Shown: positions 9,696 through 17,842 of the stretch, piece after piece | How positions within the stretch are numbered: the stretch's first letter is position 1 | Layout: every line of letters begins with the position of its first letter | Origin: CALLPQ01 sp038531745 | Lineage (GTDB): Bacteria; Pseudomonadota; Alphaproteobacteria; Caulobacterales; Parvularculaceae | Length of the DNA: 64,000 bases | Direction: 5' to 3' | NCBI GenBank assembly: GCA_038531745.1 | Contig: JBCBBJ010000001.1 | Span: 248,001-312,000 of the forward strand | Notes under the pieces: generated by a model | What the model saw: the letters and a program-made list of their open reading frames with translations, nothing else | Database searches by the model: none | Told to the model about the DNA's origin: nothing | Position numbers and translations under genes: made by a program

Positions 9696-10085
9696 ATGCA
9701 CAATACCAGTCCGGTTTCACCCAAAACCCCCGCGCAGCAAAGCGCAGCTTTTACCCATCAGGCCGAGGCCCCTGTGGAGGCCGTCGCCCCCGGGATTAAG
9801 CGTCAATTCCTGGGGTATAATGATGAATTAATGGCCGTGCGGGTCTGGTTTGACGAGGGCGCGGAGGGCCCACTCCATAACCATCCGCATACGCAAGTTG
9901 TCCTCGTGGAAAAAGGCCGGTTTGACGTGACCGTGGGCGAGGAGACACGCAGTCTCAGCGCCGGTGATAGTTTTTTTGTGGCGCCTCACGTGATGCACGG
10001 GGCGATCTGCCGCCAAGCGGGGATCCTGATCGATATGTTCTCGCCTGTGCGTGAAGACTTTTTGGCCGAAAGTGACATCTTATGA
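9696..10085 (+). CDS. kdgF: Cupin protein, KdgF-like unsaturated uronate ring-opening enzyme
   Basis: A 129-residue single-domain cupin. The metal-binding set is visible: H61, H63 and Q67 in PLHNHPHTQVVLVEKG and H101 in APHVMHG. KdgF is known to speed conversion of 4,5-unsaturated monouronates from pectin or alginate into the linear keto form (DEH for alginate), and it is typically found beside uronate lyases, as here. The start at 9696 is chosen because AGGAGGGG lies just upstream and the upstream stop is 2 bases away; a start at 9636 inside the PL17 gene lacks support. Its stop overlaps the transporter start (ATGA), indicating translational coupling. Confidence 0.85.
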   Translation: MHNTSPVSPKTPAQQSAAFTHQAEAPVEAVAPGIKRQFLGYNDELMAVRVWFDEGAEGPLHNHPHTQVVLVEKGRFDVTVGEETRSLSAGDSFFVAPHVMHGAICRQAGILIDMFSPVREDFLAESDIL

Positions 10086-11398
10086 TCAAGCGGCTTTTTG
10101 ACGGTCGATTGCGCTGGGCAGTTGTGGGGCTTGTGGCGCTCGCCACGATCATCAATTACATTGATCGTCAGACCATCAATGTTTTGTGGCCGCAGCATAT
10201 TGCGCCCGATCTGTTCCCGGATCTCGGGCCCGATGGCCATAAACGGATACTTGGGACCATTTCAGTTGCGTTTATCTTCTCATACGCTTTCGGTCAGGCG
10301 ATTTTTGGCAAGATTTTTGACTGGATTGGCACGCGGCTTGGCTTTGTGTTGTCCATTGGCGTGTGGTCACTGGCCACGGCCGCCCATGCCCTCGCGCAGG
10401 GCGTTCTGAGTTTCAGTTTTTTCCGGGCAATCTTGGGGGTTGCGGAGGCGGGCAATTGGCCCGGCGCCACCAAGGCCAATGCGGAGTGGTTCCCGATTAA
10501 GGAGCGTGCGCTCGCCCAGGGGATTTTTAACTCGGGTGCAGCAATTGGGGGCATTATCTCAATTCCGTTGATCGGCTATCTGGCGCTGCTGGTGGATTGG
10601 AAGATCATCTTCATCGGTGTGGGGATAGCCGGTCTGGTCTGGCTGATCCCATGGCTCGCCATTGTTAAAGGCCCCCCGGCGGTGCACGATTGGCTGTCCG
10701 AAAAAGAACGCGCTTATATTCTGACCGGTCAAGACAATGAGGATCTTGACCAGGATGGTACACCCGATGGGGGCTATAATCCGTCCACGGGCGAATTGCT
10801 GTCGCGCAAGGAAAGCTGGGGCGTGATCATTGCGTCAGCTGCCATTGATCCCATCTGGTGGCTTTTTATCATCTGGATACCGACCTATCTGTTTGAGGTG
10901 CACGGGTTCAACGTAAAAAGCCTTGCCGCCTCGGGCTGGCTGCCTTTTGTAGGGGCGATGTTTGGCGCGTGGTTCGGGGGACTGCTTGCGCAAAACCGAT
11001 TGAAATCGGGGTGGAGCGTCAATCGCACGCGCAAATTTACGGTCACCCTTGGCTGCCTTATCATGCTGCCGGCTTTGCTGGCCATGGCTGTTGCCACCAC
11101 ACCGGTGCTGGCGCTGACATTAATGTTTATCATTCTGTTTGGGTTTCAGACGGCCATTGGTAATGTGCAGACCCTGCCGAGCGATCTTTATGGCGGCAAA
11201 ACCGTTGGCACGCTGGCTGGCTTTGCCGGTATGGCGGCAAAATTGACCGCAGCAGGGCTCACCTATCTGGTGCCAGTTCTCACAGCCGGGGCAAATTACA
11301 CGCCGGTCTTTTTTGTGGGTGCCGGGCTGGCGCTGACGGCAATATTTAGCGTTTGCGTTTTGTGTGGGACCATTCAGCCCCTCAAGCCAAAATCGTAA
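10082..11398 (+). CDS. MFS transporter, hexuronate/anion:cation symporter type
   Basis: A 438-residue inner-membrane carrier of the major facilitator superfamily with about 12 hydrophobic segments. The first segment ends in NYIDRQTINVLWP, typical of the anion:cation symporter family that includes the hexuronate transporter ExuT. The cytoplasmic loop between the two halves (around 195-245) is long and acidic (DNEDLDQDGTPDGG). Coupled by ATGA overlap to the cupin gene. In this locus it most likely brings unsaturated monouronate or DEH from periplasm to cytoplasm; the exact substrate is inferred from context. Confidence 0.9.
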   Translation: MIKRLFDGRLRWAVVGLVALATIINYIDRQTINVLWPQHIAPDLFPDLGPDGHKRILGTISVAFIFSYAFGQAIFGKIFDWIGTRLGFVLSIGVWSLATAAHALAQGVLSFSFFRAILGVAEAGNWPGATKANAEWFPIKERALAQGIFNSGAAIGGIISIPLIGYLALLVDWKIIFIGVGIAGLVWLIPWLAIVKGPPAVHDWLSEKERAYILTGQDNEDLDQDGTPDGGYNPSTGELLSRKESWGVIIASAAIDPIWWLFIIWIPTYLFEVHGFNVKSLAASGWLPFVGAMFGAWFGGLLAQNRLKSGWSVNRTRKFTVTLGCLIMLPALLAMAVATTPVLALTLMFIILFGFQTAIGNVQTLPSDLYGGKTVGTLAGFAGMAAKLTAAGLTYLVPVLTAGANYTPVFFVGAGLALTAIFSVCVLCGTIQPLKPKS

Positions 11399-11451
11399 TC
11401 AATGGCGCGGCCCGTTAGGAGCGCCCCTATGGATAAAAGGACAGTGAACAG

Positions 11452-12342
11452 ATGACGAAACCGGTAATCGGCTTTATCGGCCTTGGCCTCATGGGCGGCA
11501 ACATGGTGGAGTGCCTGCAAAAAAATGACTTTACCCTGAACATCCTTGATCTCAATCAGGAAGCTGTTGAGCGGGTTCTGGCGCGCGGGAACGCAGCACA
11601 GGCAAAAAGCCCTGCTGAGCTGGCCGCGAACAGCGACATCGTGATGCTGGCGCTCACCACCTCCGACGTGGTGGAAAAAGTTGTCTATGGCGATGATGGT
11701 CTGCTGAGCGGCTTCAAGGAAGGGGCGGTACTGATTGATTTTGGTACGTCTATCCCTGCGTCAACCCGAAAAATCGGTGCTGACCTCGCTAAAAAAGGTG
11801 TTGGCATGATTGATGCGCCCCTGGGGCGTACACCGGCCCATGCAAAAGATGGCCTTCTCAATATTATGGCCGCAGGTGATCCCACAACATTTGAAAACGT
11901 GCGCCCGGTGCTCGATGTTCTGGGCGAAAATGTCTTTTATCTTGGCGCCCTTGGCGCCGGCCACGTGACTAAACTGATCAATAATTTTATGGGCATGACA
12001 ACTGTCTGCGCCATGAGCCAGGCCTTTGCGGTTGCTGATCGGGCGGGGGTCGACCGCCAACAGCTCTATGACATTATGTCGTCGGGCCCCTCCAATTCGC
12101 CGTTCATGGGGTTTTGTAAAAATTATGCCGTTGACGGTGTAAGCGATCTCGGTTTTTCCGTTGCCAACGCCAACAAGGATCTCGGCTATTTTCTAAAGAT
12201 GCTTGAAGATTTGGGCACTCGGGCGCAAATTGCCGAAGGAACGTCCGCAAATCTGCAAGCGGCTTTTGATGCCGGGATGGGTGAGGGGAACGTACCGGAA
12301 ATTTTCGATTACTTCCTGAAGCTGGGTGACGAGCGCCACTAG
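11452..12342 (+). CDS. NAD(P)-dependent beta-hydroxyacid dehydrogenase, probable DEH reductase
   Basis: A 296-residue member of the 3-hydroxyisobutyrate / tartronate semialdehyde reductase family. The N-terminal Rossmann fold has GxGxxG at G10-G12-G15 (GFIGLGLMGG), the substrate-binding segment is DAPLGRTPAHAKDG, and the catalytic lysine is K174 in GAGHVTKLINN. In several marine alginate degraders an enzyme of this family reduces 4-deoxy-erythro-5-hexoseulose uronate (DEH) to 2-keto-3-deoxygluconate, and the position between uronate transporter and KDG kinase supports that role. Tartronate semialdehyde or hydroxyisobutyrate activity cannot be excluded from sequence. AGGA precedes the start; cofactor preference not determined. 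Confidence 0.85.
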   Translation: MTKPVIGFIGLGLMGGNMVECLQKNDFTLNILDLNQEAVERVLARGNAAQAKSPAELAANSDIVMLALTTSDVVEKVVYGDDGLLSGFKEGAVLIDFGTSIPASTRKIGADLAKKGVGMIDAPLGRTPAHAKDGLLNIMAAGDPTTFENVRPVLDVLGENVFYLGALGAGHVTKLINNFMGMTTVCAMSQAFAVADRAGVDRQQLYDIMSSGPSNSPFMGFCKNYAVDGVSDLGFSVANANKDLGYFLKMLEDLGTRAQIAEGTSANLQAAFDAGMGEGNVPEIFDYFLKLGDERH

Positions 12343-12465
12343 AGCGTCATCCCTTTAAGTGATATTAGGACGACGCTTTAAGTCGTAGTCTTAACTCGTT
12401 TCCGGACGGCGAACCGTATATTTTGCACTTGGAAACGTATCAGGTTTGCGCACAAAGGTTTTCAA
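12343..12465 (+). other. Intergenic segment with inverted repeat before the kinase gene
   Basis: Arms AGCGTC and GACGCT enclose TTTAAGTGATATTAGG, followed by a near-repeat TTTAAGTCGTAG. It could be a processing or attenuating hairpin, or a promoter region for the kinase. No T-run follows and no regulator site is recognised. Confidence 0.3.
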
Positions 12466-13416
12466 ATGGCTTTCGATCCAGAAGTCGAAAATGCCGACGG
12501 GCCTGTCATCATTTTTGGCGAGGCAATGATCGAATTGTCAAATGTGACGGCAGGCGCGGCTGATATTGGTATCGCTGGCGATAGCTATAATACCGCCGTT
12601 TACCTGCGCCGCGCCGGGGTGCCAGTCTCTTATGTTTCTGGCCTTGGCCGGGATAGTTTCAGCGCACGGATTACCGATAATCTGCATACTGAAAAAATTA
12701 GCACCGATCTGATGGTAACGATTGACTGCAAAATTCCCGGTCTTTATGCCATTGAGACCGATGATCGGGGTGAGCGGTCCTTCCACTATTGGCGATCCGA
12801 CAGTGCGGCGCGCCATTTTTTTACCAGTGCGCAGGCTGATGATATTCTCGATAAAATGAAAGCGGCCCGGCTCTTTTACTTATCGGGTATTTCTCTCTCT
12901 CTTTTTGGGGAACGCGAGCAGGACCAGCTTGTTGAATTGGCAAAAGGCATCCGCGCGCGGGGCGGCACGGTGGCGTTTGACACTAATTATCGCCCGCGCG
13001 GCTGGGCCTCGGCGCAGGCGGCACGCCGGGCCATCACCGCGCTGATGCCCCATGTGAGCCTCGCCTTGCCTACTTTTGAAGATGAGGCATTGTTGTTTGG
13101 TGTTATCAGCGCGGAGGCCTGCGCCGATCAGTGGCTAAACGCTGGTGCCGAGGAAGTTGTGGTCAAGGCTGGCCCGTCGGGCGCCTATGCAGCGACACAA
13201 GGCGCGACAGGCCAATGGATTGCGCCTCTCACGGTAATCGAAAAGCCGGTGGATACCACAGGGGCCGGCGATAGCTTTAATGGGGCCTATCTCGCTGCAA
13301 GGGTGTCGGGTACGCCCGGCCCGCGTGCTGTAATTCTTGCCCATGAGCAGGCGGCAAAGGTGTTGATGACGCCGGGGGCGATTATCAGGAATGAAGAGGC
13401 CTTGCCAGGCTCATAG
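12466..13416 (+). CDS. kdgK: 2-keto-3-deoxygluconate kinase (PfkB family)
   Basis: A 316-residue sugar kinase of the ribokinase/PfkB family that should phosphorylate KDG to KDPG in the cytoplasm. The second PfkB signature DTTGAGDSFNG is at 263-273, with D269 as catalytic base, and the N-terminal part has the sugar-binding pattern GEAMIELSN and GDSYNTAVYLRRAG. KdgK orthologues share the motif style NYRPRGWAS. AAAGG precedes the ATG. It is the last gene of the alginate locus and lies after a 123-bp gap, so it may have its own promoter. The aldolase that would split KDPG is not found nearby. Confidence 0.9.
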   Translation: MAFDPEVENADGPVIIFGEAMIELSNVTAGAADIGIAGDSYNTAVYLRRAGVPVSYVSGLGRDSFSARITDNLHTEKISTDLMVTIDCKIPGLYAIETDDRGERSFHYWRSDSAARHFFTSAQADDILDKMKAARLFYLSGISLSLFGEREQDQLVELAKGIRARGGTVAFDTNYRPRGWASAQAARRAITALMPHVSLALPTFEDEALLFGVISAEACADQWLNAGAEEVVVKAGPSGAYAATQGATGQWIAPLTVIEKPVDTTGAGDSFNGAYLAARVSGTPGPRAVILAHEQAAKVLMTPGAIIRNEEALPGS

Positions 13417-13425
13417 ATCATCTAA

Positions 13426-13454
13426 GCGTGTGACTGGAGACCCCCAGTCCACGC
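13426..13454 (+). terminator. Stem-loop after kdgK, possible terminator
   Basis: Eleven-base-pair stem with one bulged T (GCGTG-T-GACTGG with CCAGTCCACGC) and a 6-base loop AGACCC. No T-run follows, so it may be a transcript 3' end stabiliser rather than a classic terminator. Confidence 0.5.
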
Positions 13455-13507
13455 GGCGAATTTCTGGAAACCTATTTCCAACAAATACTCTTTTTGAAAA
13501 CAGCGTT

Positions 13508-13581
13508 TGGAGCGGGTAGCGGGAATCGAACCCGCATATTCAGCTTGGAAGGCTGCTGCACTACCATTGTGCTATACCCGC
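13508..13581 (-). tRNA. tRNA-Gly (anticodon TCC)
   Basis: On the minus strand a full cloverleaf can be drawn: acceptor GCGGGTA pairing with TACCCGC, D-arm GCACAATGGTAGTGC, anticodon loop with TCC (CCTTCCAAG), T-arm GCGGGTTCGATTCCCGC, discriminator T and an encoded CCA (TGG at 13508-13510). Length 74 with CCA. It reads GGA codons. It sits at the boundary between the alginate genes and the following operon, on the opposite strand to both. Confidence 0.97.
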
Positions 13582-13678
13582 TAATCCGGCGCCAAAGCCG
13601 CACTGAAGCCCAAACGCTACCTGAATGCAAGATCAATCGGTGGAGCGACCATCGCAGCCACGCCCATTGAAGGAATTG

Positions 13679-14881
13679 ATGCCCGTGCTTATGCTCCGCT
13701 CCATGCATGATGGCGAAACCTTAAACCCTGCTTTTGCTGACCGGCCAGTGACAATTTTTGCGGTGATGTCAGCCCTTGCCAATCAGTATGGGGCAATCAA
13801 TCTGGGCCAGGGCTTCCCCGACGAGGACGGGCCAGAACCGCTGCTGCAGCATGCGGCGAACGCCATCCTGATCGGTAATAATCAGTATGCCCCTGTTCAA
13901 GGGATAGAGCCGTTAAGGCGCGCCGTGGCGAATGCCAATAAGCGGTTTTATGGGTTGGAAATTGACCCGGTCGACGGCGTTCTTGTGACGTCAGGCGCGT
14001 CCGAGGCGCTGGCCGCTTCGTTTTTAGCGCTCCTCAAGCCTGGTGATGAGGCCATACTTTTTGCGCCCTATTATGATAGCTACGCACCGATGATCGAGGC
14101 GGCAGGCGCGCAGCCAATTGTGATTGATCTGCAGCCCCCGCACTGGAAAATCGAAGCGGATGCTTTGCACGCAGCGCTTTCACCAAGAACCCGCGTGATC
14201 GCCATCAATAGCCCGCACAATCCGTTGGGCCGGGTGATGAGTGAGGCGGAATTATCCTTAATCGCCACTGCGGCGCGTGACCATAATATTACCGTTGTTT
14301 GTGATGAAGTCTATGAGCATCTGGTTTTTGACGGTGTGCGCCATCAACCCCTGATGACATTCGATGATATGGAAGCGCGCTGTGTACGGATCGGTTCGGC
14401 GGGCAAGACGTTTTCGCTCACCGGGTGGCGCGTGGGTTATGTGTCGGGTGCGCCGCCCTTGATCAAGGCCATCATGAAAGCCCGGCAATTTATGGGGTAT
14501 ACGACACCGGCCCATTTGCAATCTGCCATTGCCGAGGGTCTAGGGTATGATGATAACTATTATCAGGGCCTGTCGCGAATGATGGCGCACAAACGTGATC
14601 TGATGGCGGCGGGGTTGTCGAAGCTTGGGTTTTCGTTGCTGCCCTGCGCGGGGAGCTATTTTATCACCGCCGACATCCGCGGGCTAACGCACCTTGATGA
14701 TCATGCCTTTTGCACACAGCTGACCCGCGAAGCAAAAGTTACCGCCGTGCCTTTGTCTGCCTTTTATCATCATCGGTTAAGCCACGCACCAACCCATTTT
14801 ATTCGGTTTTGCTTTTGCAAAAAAGAAGACGTTCTGCGTGAGGCATTGAGCCGGCTGACGCGCTATTTTTCCACATCGTAA
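13679..14881 (+). CDS. Class I/II pyridoxal-phosphate aminotransferase (methionine/glutamine-type)
   Basis: A fold-type I aminotransferase of about 400 residues. It shows NLGQGFPDEDGP near the N-terminus, the substrate-binding INSPHNPLGR, CDEVYEHLVFDG, and the PLP lysine K243 in SAGKTFSLTGWR, a combination typical of the kynurenine/glutamine/methionine aminotransferase group (YbdL-like). The start at 13679 has AAGGA upstream; an ORF start at 13625 and an ATG at 13703 are alternatives. Twelve bases before the next gene and on the same strand as the nitrilase, it probably forms a three-gene operon. Members of this group donate amino groups to many 2-oxo acids, so the true substrate is open. Confidence 0.88.
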   Translation: MPVLMLRSMHDGETLNPAFADRPVTIFAVMSALANQYGAINLGQGFPDEDGPEPLLQHAANAILIGNNQYAPVQGIEPLRRAVANANKRFYGLEIDPVDGVLVTSGASEALAASFLALLKPGDEAILFAPYYDSYAPMIEAAGAQPIVIDLQPPHWKIEADALHAALSPRTRVIAINSPHNPLGRVMSEAELSLIATAARDHNITVVCDEVYEHLVFDGVRHQPLMTFDDMEARCVRIGSAGKTFSLTGWRVGYVSGAPPLIKAIMKARQFMGYTTPAHLQSAIAEGLGYDDNYYQGLSRMMAHKRDLMAAGLSKLGFSLLPCAGSYFITADIRGLTHLDDHAFCTQLTREAKVTAVPLSAFYHHRLSHAPTHFIRFCFCKKEDVLREALSRLTRYFSTS

Positions 14882-14893
14882 GGGAGCTAACCC

Positions 14894-16750
14894 ATGGTGT
14901 TTCGTGCCCACCGTAAAAATCAACGCGAATGGTGGGGCCGTGTGGCAATTGCCCTCGCTAGCGCCGGCGTTGCCAGTACAATGCCAGTCGCCGCGCAGGT
15001 CAGCAGTTCTCAAGAAAGCCTTAGGGCGGCAGATCAAGCGTTGGTCAAGCTCGTGGATGGAGGAATTGCAGGGCCCGTTGCCGGTGTCTCCATAGTCGTG
15101 AGCGTTGACGGACAAACGATCTATACCGGGCAAGCCGGGTGCGCGGAAATCGCCAATACCAAAACCGGGCGCTGTAAACGCAGAATGACTGCCAATACAA
15201 AGGTACGGGTTGCGTCGATCTCTAAAATGGCGCTGGCCATGGGGGTGCATGCGCTTGTCGATGCTGGCAAACTTGATCTTTCCACGGATGTTTCGGATTA
15301 TCTTGGTTGGTCCTTGCGAAACCCGGCCTATGCTGACCAACCAATCACAACCGGGCAGCTGTTAAGCCATGTGGGGACAATCCGTGATCCCGCGCAATAT
15401 TGGGTGTTGGCGCCCGGCACGATTGAAGACTTATTTGCCGATGACGCCGCCGCCCCATTTGCGCAAGCGGGCAGTGGTGACCGCGCGCCGGGAACCTATT
15501 TTACCTACGCCAATTTGAATAGTGGACTACTGGCGACCGTGATGGAGGGGGCGACGGGCACGCGGTTTGACCAATTGATGGAGGAGACTGTCTTCGCGCC
15601 GTTAGGTCTTGATGTGGGCTATAACTGGTTTGGCGTTTCGCGCGGCGCAACCCGGCGCGGCGGTGTTTTGTACCGCTGGATTGACGATCAGTGGCAAGTT
15701 CAAAAGGACAGCAATCGTGATCGCCAACGGCTGGGCGCTAACCTCCTGTCGCGGGACAGGGTGAGGCCAGCACGCTATCTCAAAACCTATGAGCCAGGCA
15801 CCAATGGCAGCATCTTTTCACCGCAAGGGGGCCTAAGAGCCAGTGCGCGGGACTTATCTATTCTGGTCAGGGCTATGCGTCGCTACGCGCCCATGCAAGC
15901 ACCCACCTGGCAGCTCAATGCGACACAAACAAATGGTCAGAGTGAGGAGAATTACTTTACGGGCTATGGGCTTGGCACACAGACCGTCACGGGCACGCCG
16001 ACATTTTATCCTGATACGGTATTTACCGGCCATCCGGGTGAAGCTTATGGCCTTTATAGCGGGGCATGGGATGTGAAAACGACAAGTGATGGTTCGGAAT
16101 CCAAGGCGACGATAGCCTTTGTCATTACCGGGACTGTTCCGGACGTGGCGCCCAGTGACCATCCGAGTTTTAACGCCGCTGAGGCCCATGTCATGAAGGC
16201 TGCCATGGCGCTTATTGCCGCGAAAAAACGCGAAGGTCAGCAACACCATGCTGGCGATGACGAACCGCGCCCTTATGACCCGTCGCGCAATGCCATGGCC
16301 GACATTGATGCAACGCTTGCCCTTGCGCGTGAAGAAGGACGCAAGACGCTGATTGTGCTGGGGGCAAACTGGTGCCATGACAGCCGGGGTCTGGCCGCAA
16401 AATTTGAGAAACCACGATTCAAAACCTTACTCGATGAGCATTATGCGCTTGTCTATGTTGATGTGGGCAAGCGTGATCGTAATCTTGATGTTCCAAAGCG
16501 CTTTGATGTGCACGGCGTTGTCGGCACGCCTAATGTTCTGATCCTTGATCAGAACGAAACCCTGTTAAATCGATCCACGGTGTCAAAATGGCGGCGAGCA
16601 GACTCAATTCCTGATGATGAGGCGTATGCGTACTTCCAGGCTTTCGCTGCGGGTGAGCGTTGGGAGGAACCGTGGCAACGCCCCGATAAAGGGTCCGTAG
16701 ATGACCCATCGGTTGCACCGTCTGAAGTTACGCCTGAAGAAAAAGGGTGA
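14894..16750 (+). CDS. Secreted serine hydrolase (beta-lactamase family S12) fused to thioredoxin-like domain
   Basis: A 618-residue protein with a signal peptide (about 1-35, ending AALPVAA-like: STMPVAAQ). Residues about 45-430 are a penicillin-binding/beta-lactamase class C fold: S108-x-x-K111 (ASISK) and a Y-x-N motif (TYANLN). After a low-complexity link, residues about 465-600 form a thioredoxin-like domain with LGANWCHDS, a CxxS active site (C494, S497), then the usual VVGTPNVLILD cis-proline segment. This fusion is uncommon. The first half would act as an esterase, DD-peptidase or amidase in the periplasm; the second might handle a thiol. GGGAG precedes the ATG, and the 3' end overlaps the nitrilase start. 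Confidence 0.85.
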   Translation: MVFRAHRKNQREWWGRVAIALASAGVASTMPVAAQVSSSQESLRAADQALVKLVDGGIAGPVAGVSIVVSVDGQTIYTGQAGCAEIANTKTGRCKRRMTANTKVRVASISKMALAMGVHALVDAGKLDLSTDVSDYLGWSLRNPAYADQPITTGQLLSHVGTIRDPAQYWVLAPGTIEDLFADDAAAPFAQAGSGDRAPGTYFTYANLNSGLLATVMEGATGTRFDQLMEETVFAPLGLDVGYNWFGVSRGATRRGGVLYRWIDDQWQVQKDSNRDRQRLGANLLSRDRVRPARYLKTYEPGTNGSIFSPQGGLRASARDLSILVRAMRRYAPMQAPTWQLNATQTNGQSEENYFTGYGLGTQTVTGTPTFYPDTVFTGHPGEAYGLYSGAWDVKTTSDGSESKATIAFVITGTVPDVAPSDHPSFNAAEAHVMKAAMALIAAKKREGQQHHAGDDEPRPYDPSRNAMADIDATLALAREEGRKTLIVLGANWCHDSRGLAAKFEKPRFKTLLDEHYALVYVDVGKRDRNLDVPKRFDVHGVVGTPNVLILDQNETLLNRSTVSKWRRADSIPDDEAYAYFQAFAAGERWEEPWQRPDKGSVDDPSVAPSEVTPEEKG

Positions 16751-17685
16751 TAAGCGCGATCACACAGGTTTGCGCCGTTCAGGCGGGCAGCGTTCTGTTT
16801 GACACGGCACGCACCCTCGAGAAATTTAGCGACCTTTTGAGTGATGCGGTTGCCAATTTTTCGTCAGGGGGCCCGCGTTTATGTGTTTTTCCAGAAGCTT
16901 TTATCGGGGGCTACCCCAAGGGTAATCACTTTGGCGCGCCCATCGGTTCGCGCAGTGATGAGGGCCGGGCGCTATTCCAACGCTATTTTCAAAGCGCCAT
17001 TGCGGTACCGGGCCCAGAGACCGCGCGGATGGCAAAGCTCGCCAAGGGTGCAAACTGTGATCTTATTGTTGGCGTTATTGAACGCGATGCCAGTACTTTG
17101 TATTGCACAGCTTTGTGTTTTTCCGCATCCGGACAATTGCTTGGGAAGCGTCGAAAGCTCATGCCAACCGCGGCGGAGCGTGTCATCTGGGGCGCAGGTG
17201 ATGGCTCAACGCTGGATGCATTCGACACGCAATCGGGAAAGCTAAGCGCCGTTATCTGCTGGGAAAATTACATGCCGATGCTGCGCCTGTCGCAATATGC
17301 ACAAGGCACGCAAATCTACTGCGCACCCACCGTTGATGATCGTCCGCAGTGGACGTCAACAATGACCATGATTGCGTTGGAAGGCCGGTGCTTTGTCGTG
17401 GGTGCGTCACAGTTTTTGACCCGGGCGGATGTACCGGATGGATTTGAAACCATCCAAGGGGAGGGAGCGGACACGGTTCTGATCAATGGCGGCAGTGTGA
17501 TCGTTTCGCCTCTGGGCGACGTGTTGGCTGGTCCCGTTTTTGGCCGCGAGGCGATGATCTGTGCAGACGTGGATTTATCAATGTTGGCGGCGGCGCGCAT
17601 GGATTTTGACGTTGTTGGCCATTATGCGCGGCCTGATATCTTCTCGTTAACAATCGATAGAGAGGCCAAGCGGCCGGTCCGCTGA
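16747..17685 (+). CDS. Nitrilase-family carbon-nitrogen hydrolase
   Basis: A 312-residue enzyme with the complete catalytic triad of the nitrilase superfamily: E50 in FPEAFIGGYPKG, K137 in GKRRKLMPT and C171 in VICWENYMPML. The sequence CWENYMP is the hallmark of true nitrilases (nitrile to acid plus ammonia) rather than amidases. The GTG start overlaps the stop of the hydrolase-thioredoxin gene by 4 bases, which shows coupling. Cytoplasmic, no signal peptide. Natural substrate unknown; with the aminotransferase it might treat amino-acid-derived nitriles, which is inference only. Confidence 0.88.
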   Translation: MISAITQVCAVQAGSVLFDTARTLEKFSDLLSDAVANFSSGGPRLCVFPEAFIGGYPKGNHFGAPIGSRSDEGRALFQRYFQSAIAVPGPETARMAKLAKGANCDLIVGVIERDASTLYCTALCFSASGQLLGKRRKLMPTAAERVIWGAGDGSTLDAFDTQSGKLSAVICWENYMPMLRLSQYAQGTQIYCAPTVDDRPQWTSTMTMIALEGRCFVVGASQFLTRADVPDGFETIQGEGADTVLINGGSVIVSPLGDVLAGPVFGREAMICADVDLSMLAAARMDFDVVGHYARPDIFSLTIDREAKRPVR

Positions 17686-17696
17686 AGATCTCGGCT

Positions 17697-17717
17697 TTAC
17701 GGCTCATCTGAGGCCGT
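17697..17717. terminator. Hairpin between convergent genes
   Basis: TACGGCTC and GAGGCCGTA pair with a single bulge around the loop ATCT, in the 157-bp gap between the convergent nitrilase and mazG genes. No T-run on either side, so termination function is only possible. Confidence 0.3.
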
Positions 17718-17842
17718 ATGGCAAAACCTCGCTTTCTTTCCAAATATCTCGAGAAAGTGACTCGTTGGAGCGACGGAGTTTTTTGCCAGATCGTCCGTGT
17801 TGGTAGGCCATCTGTCTCGAACCCCGGCGTTCAATGTTTCCG

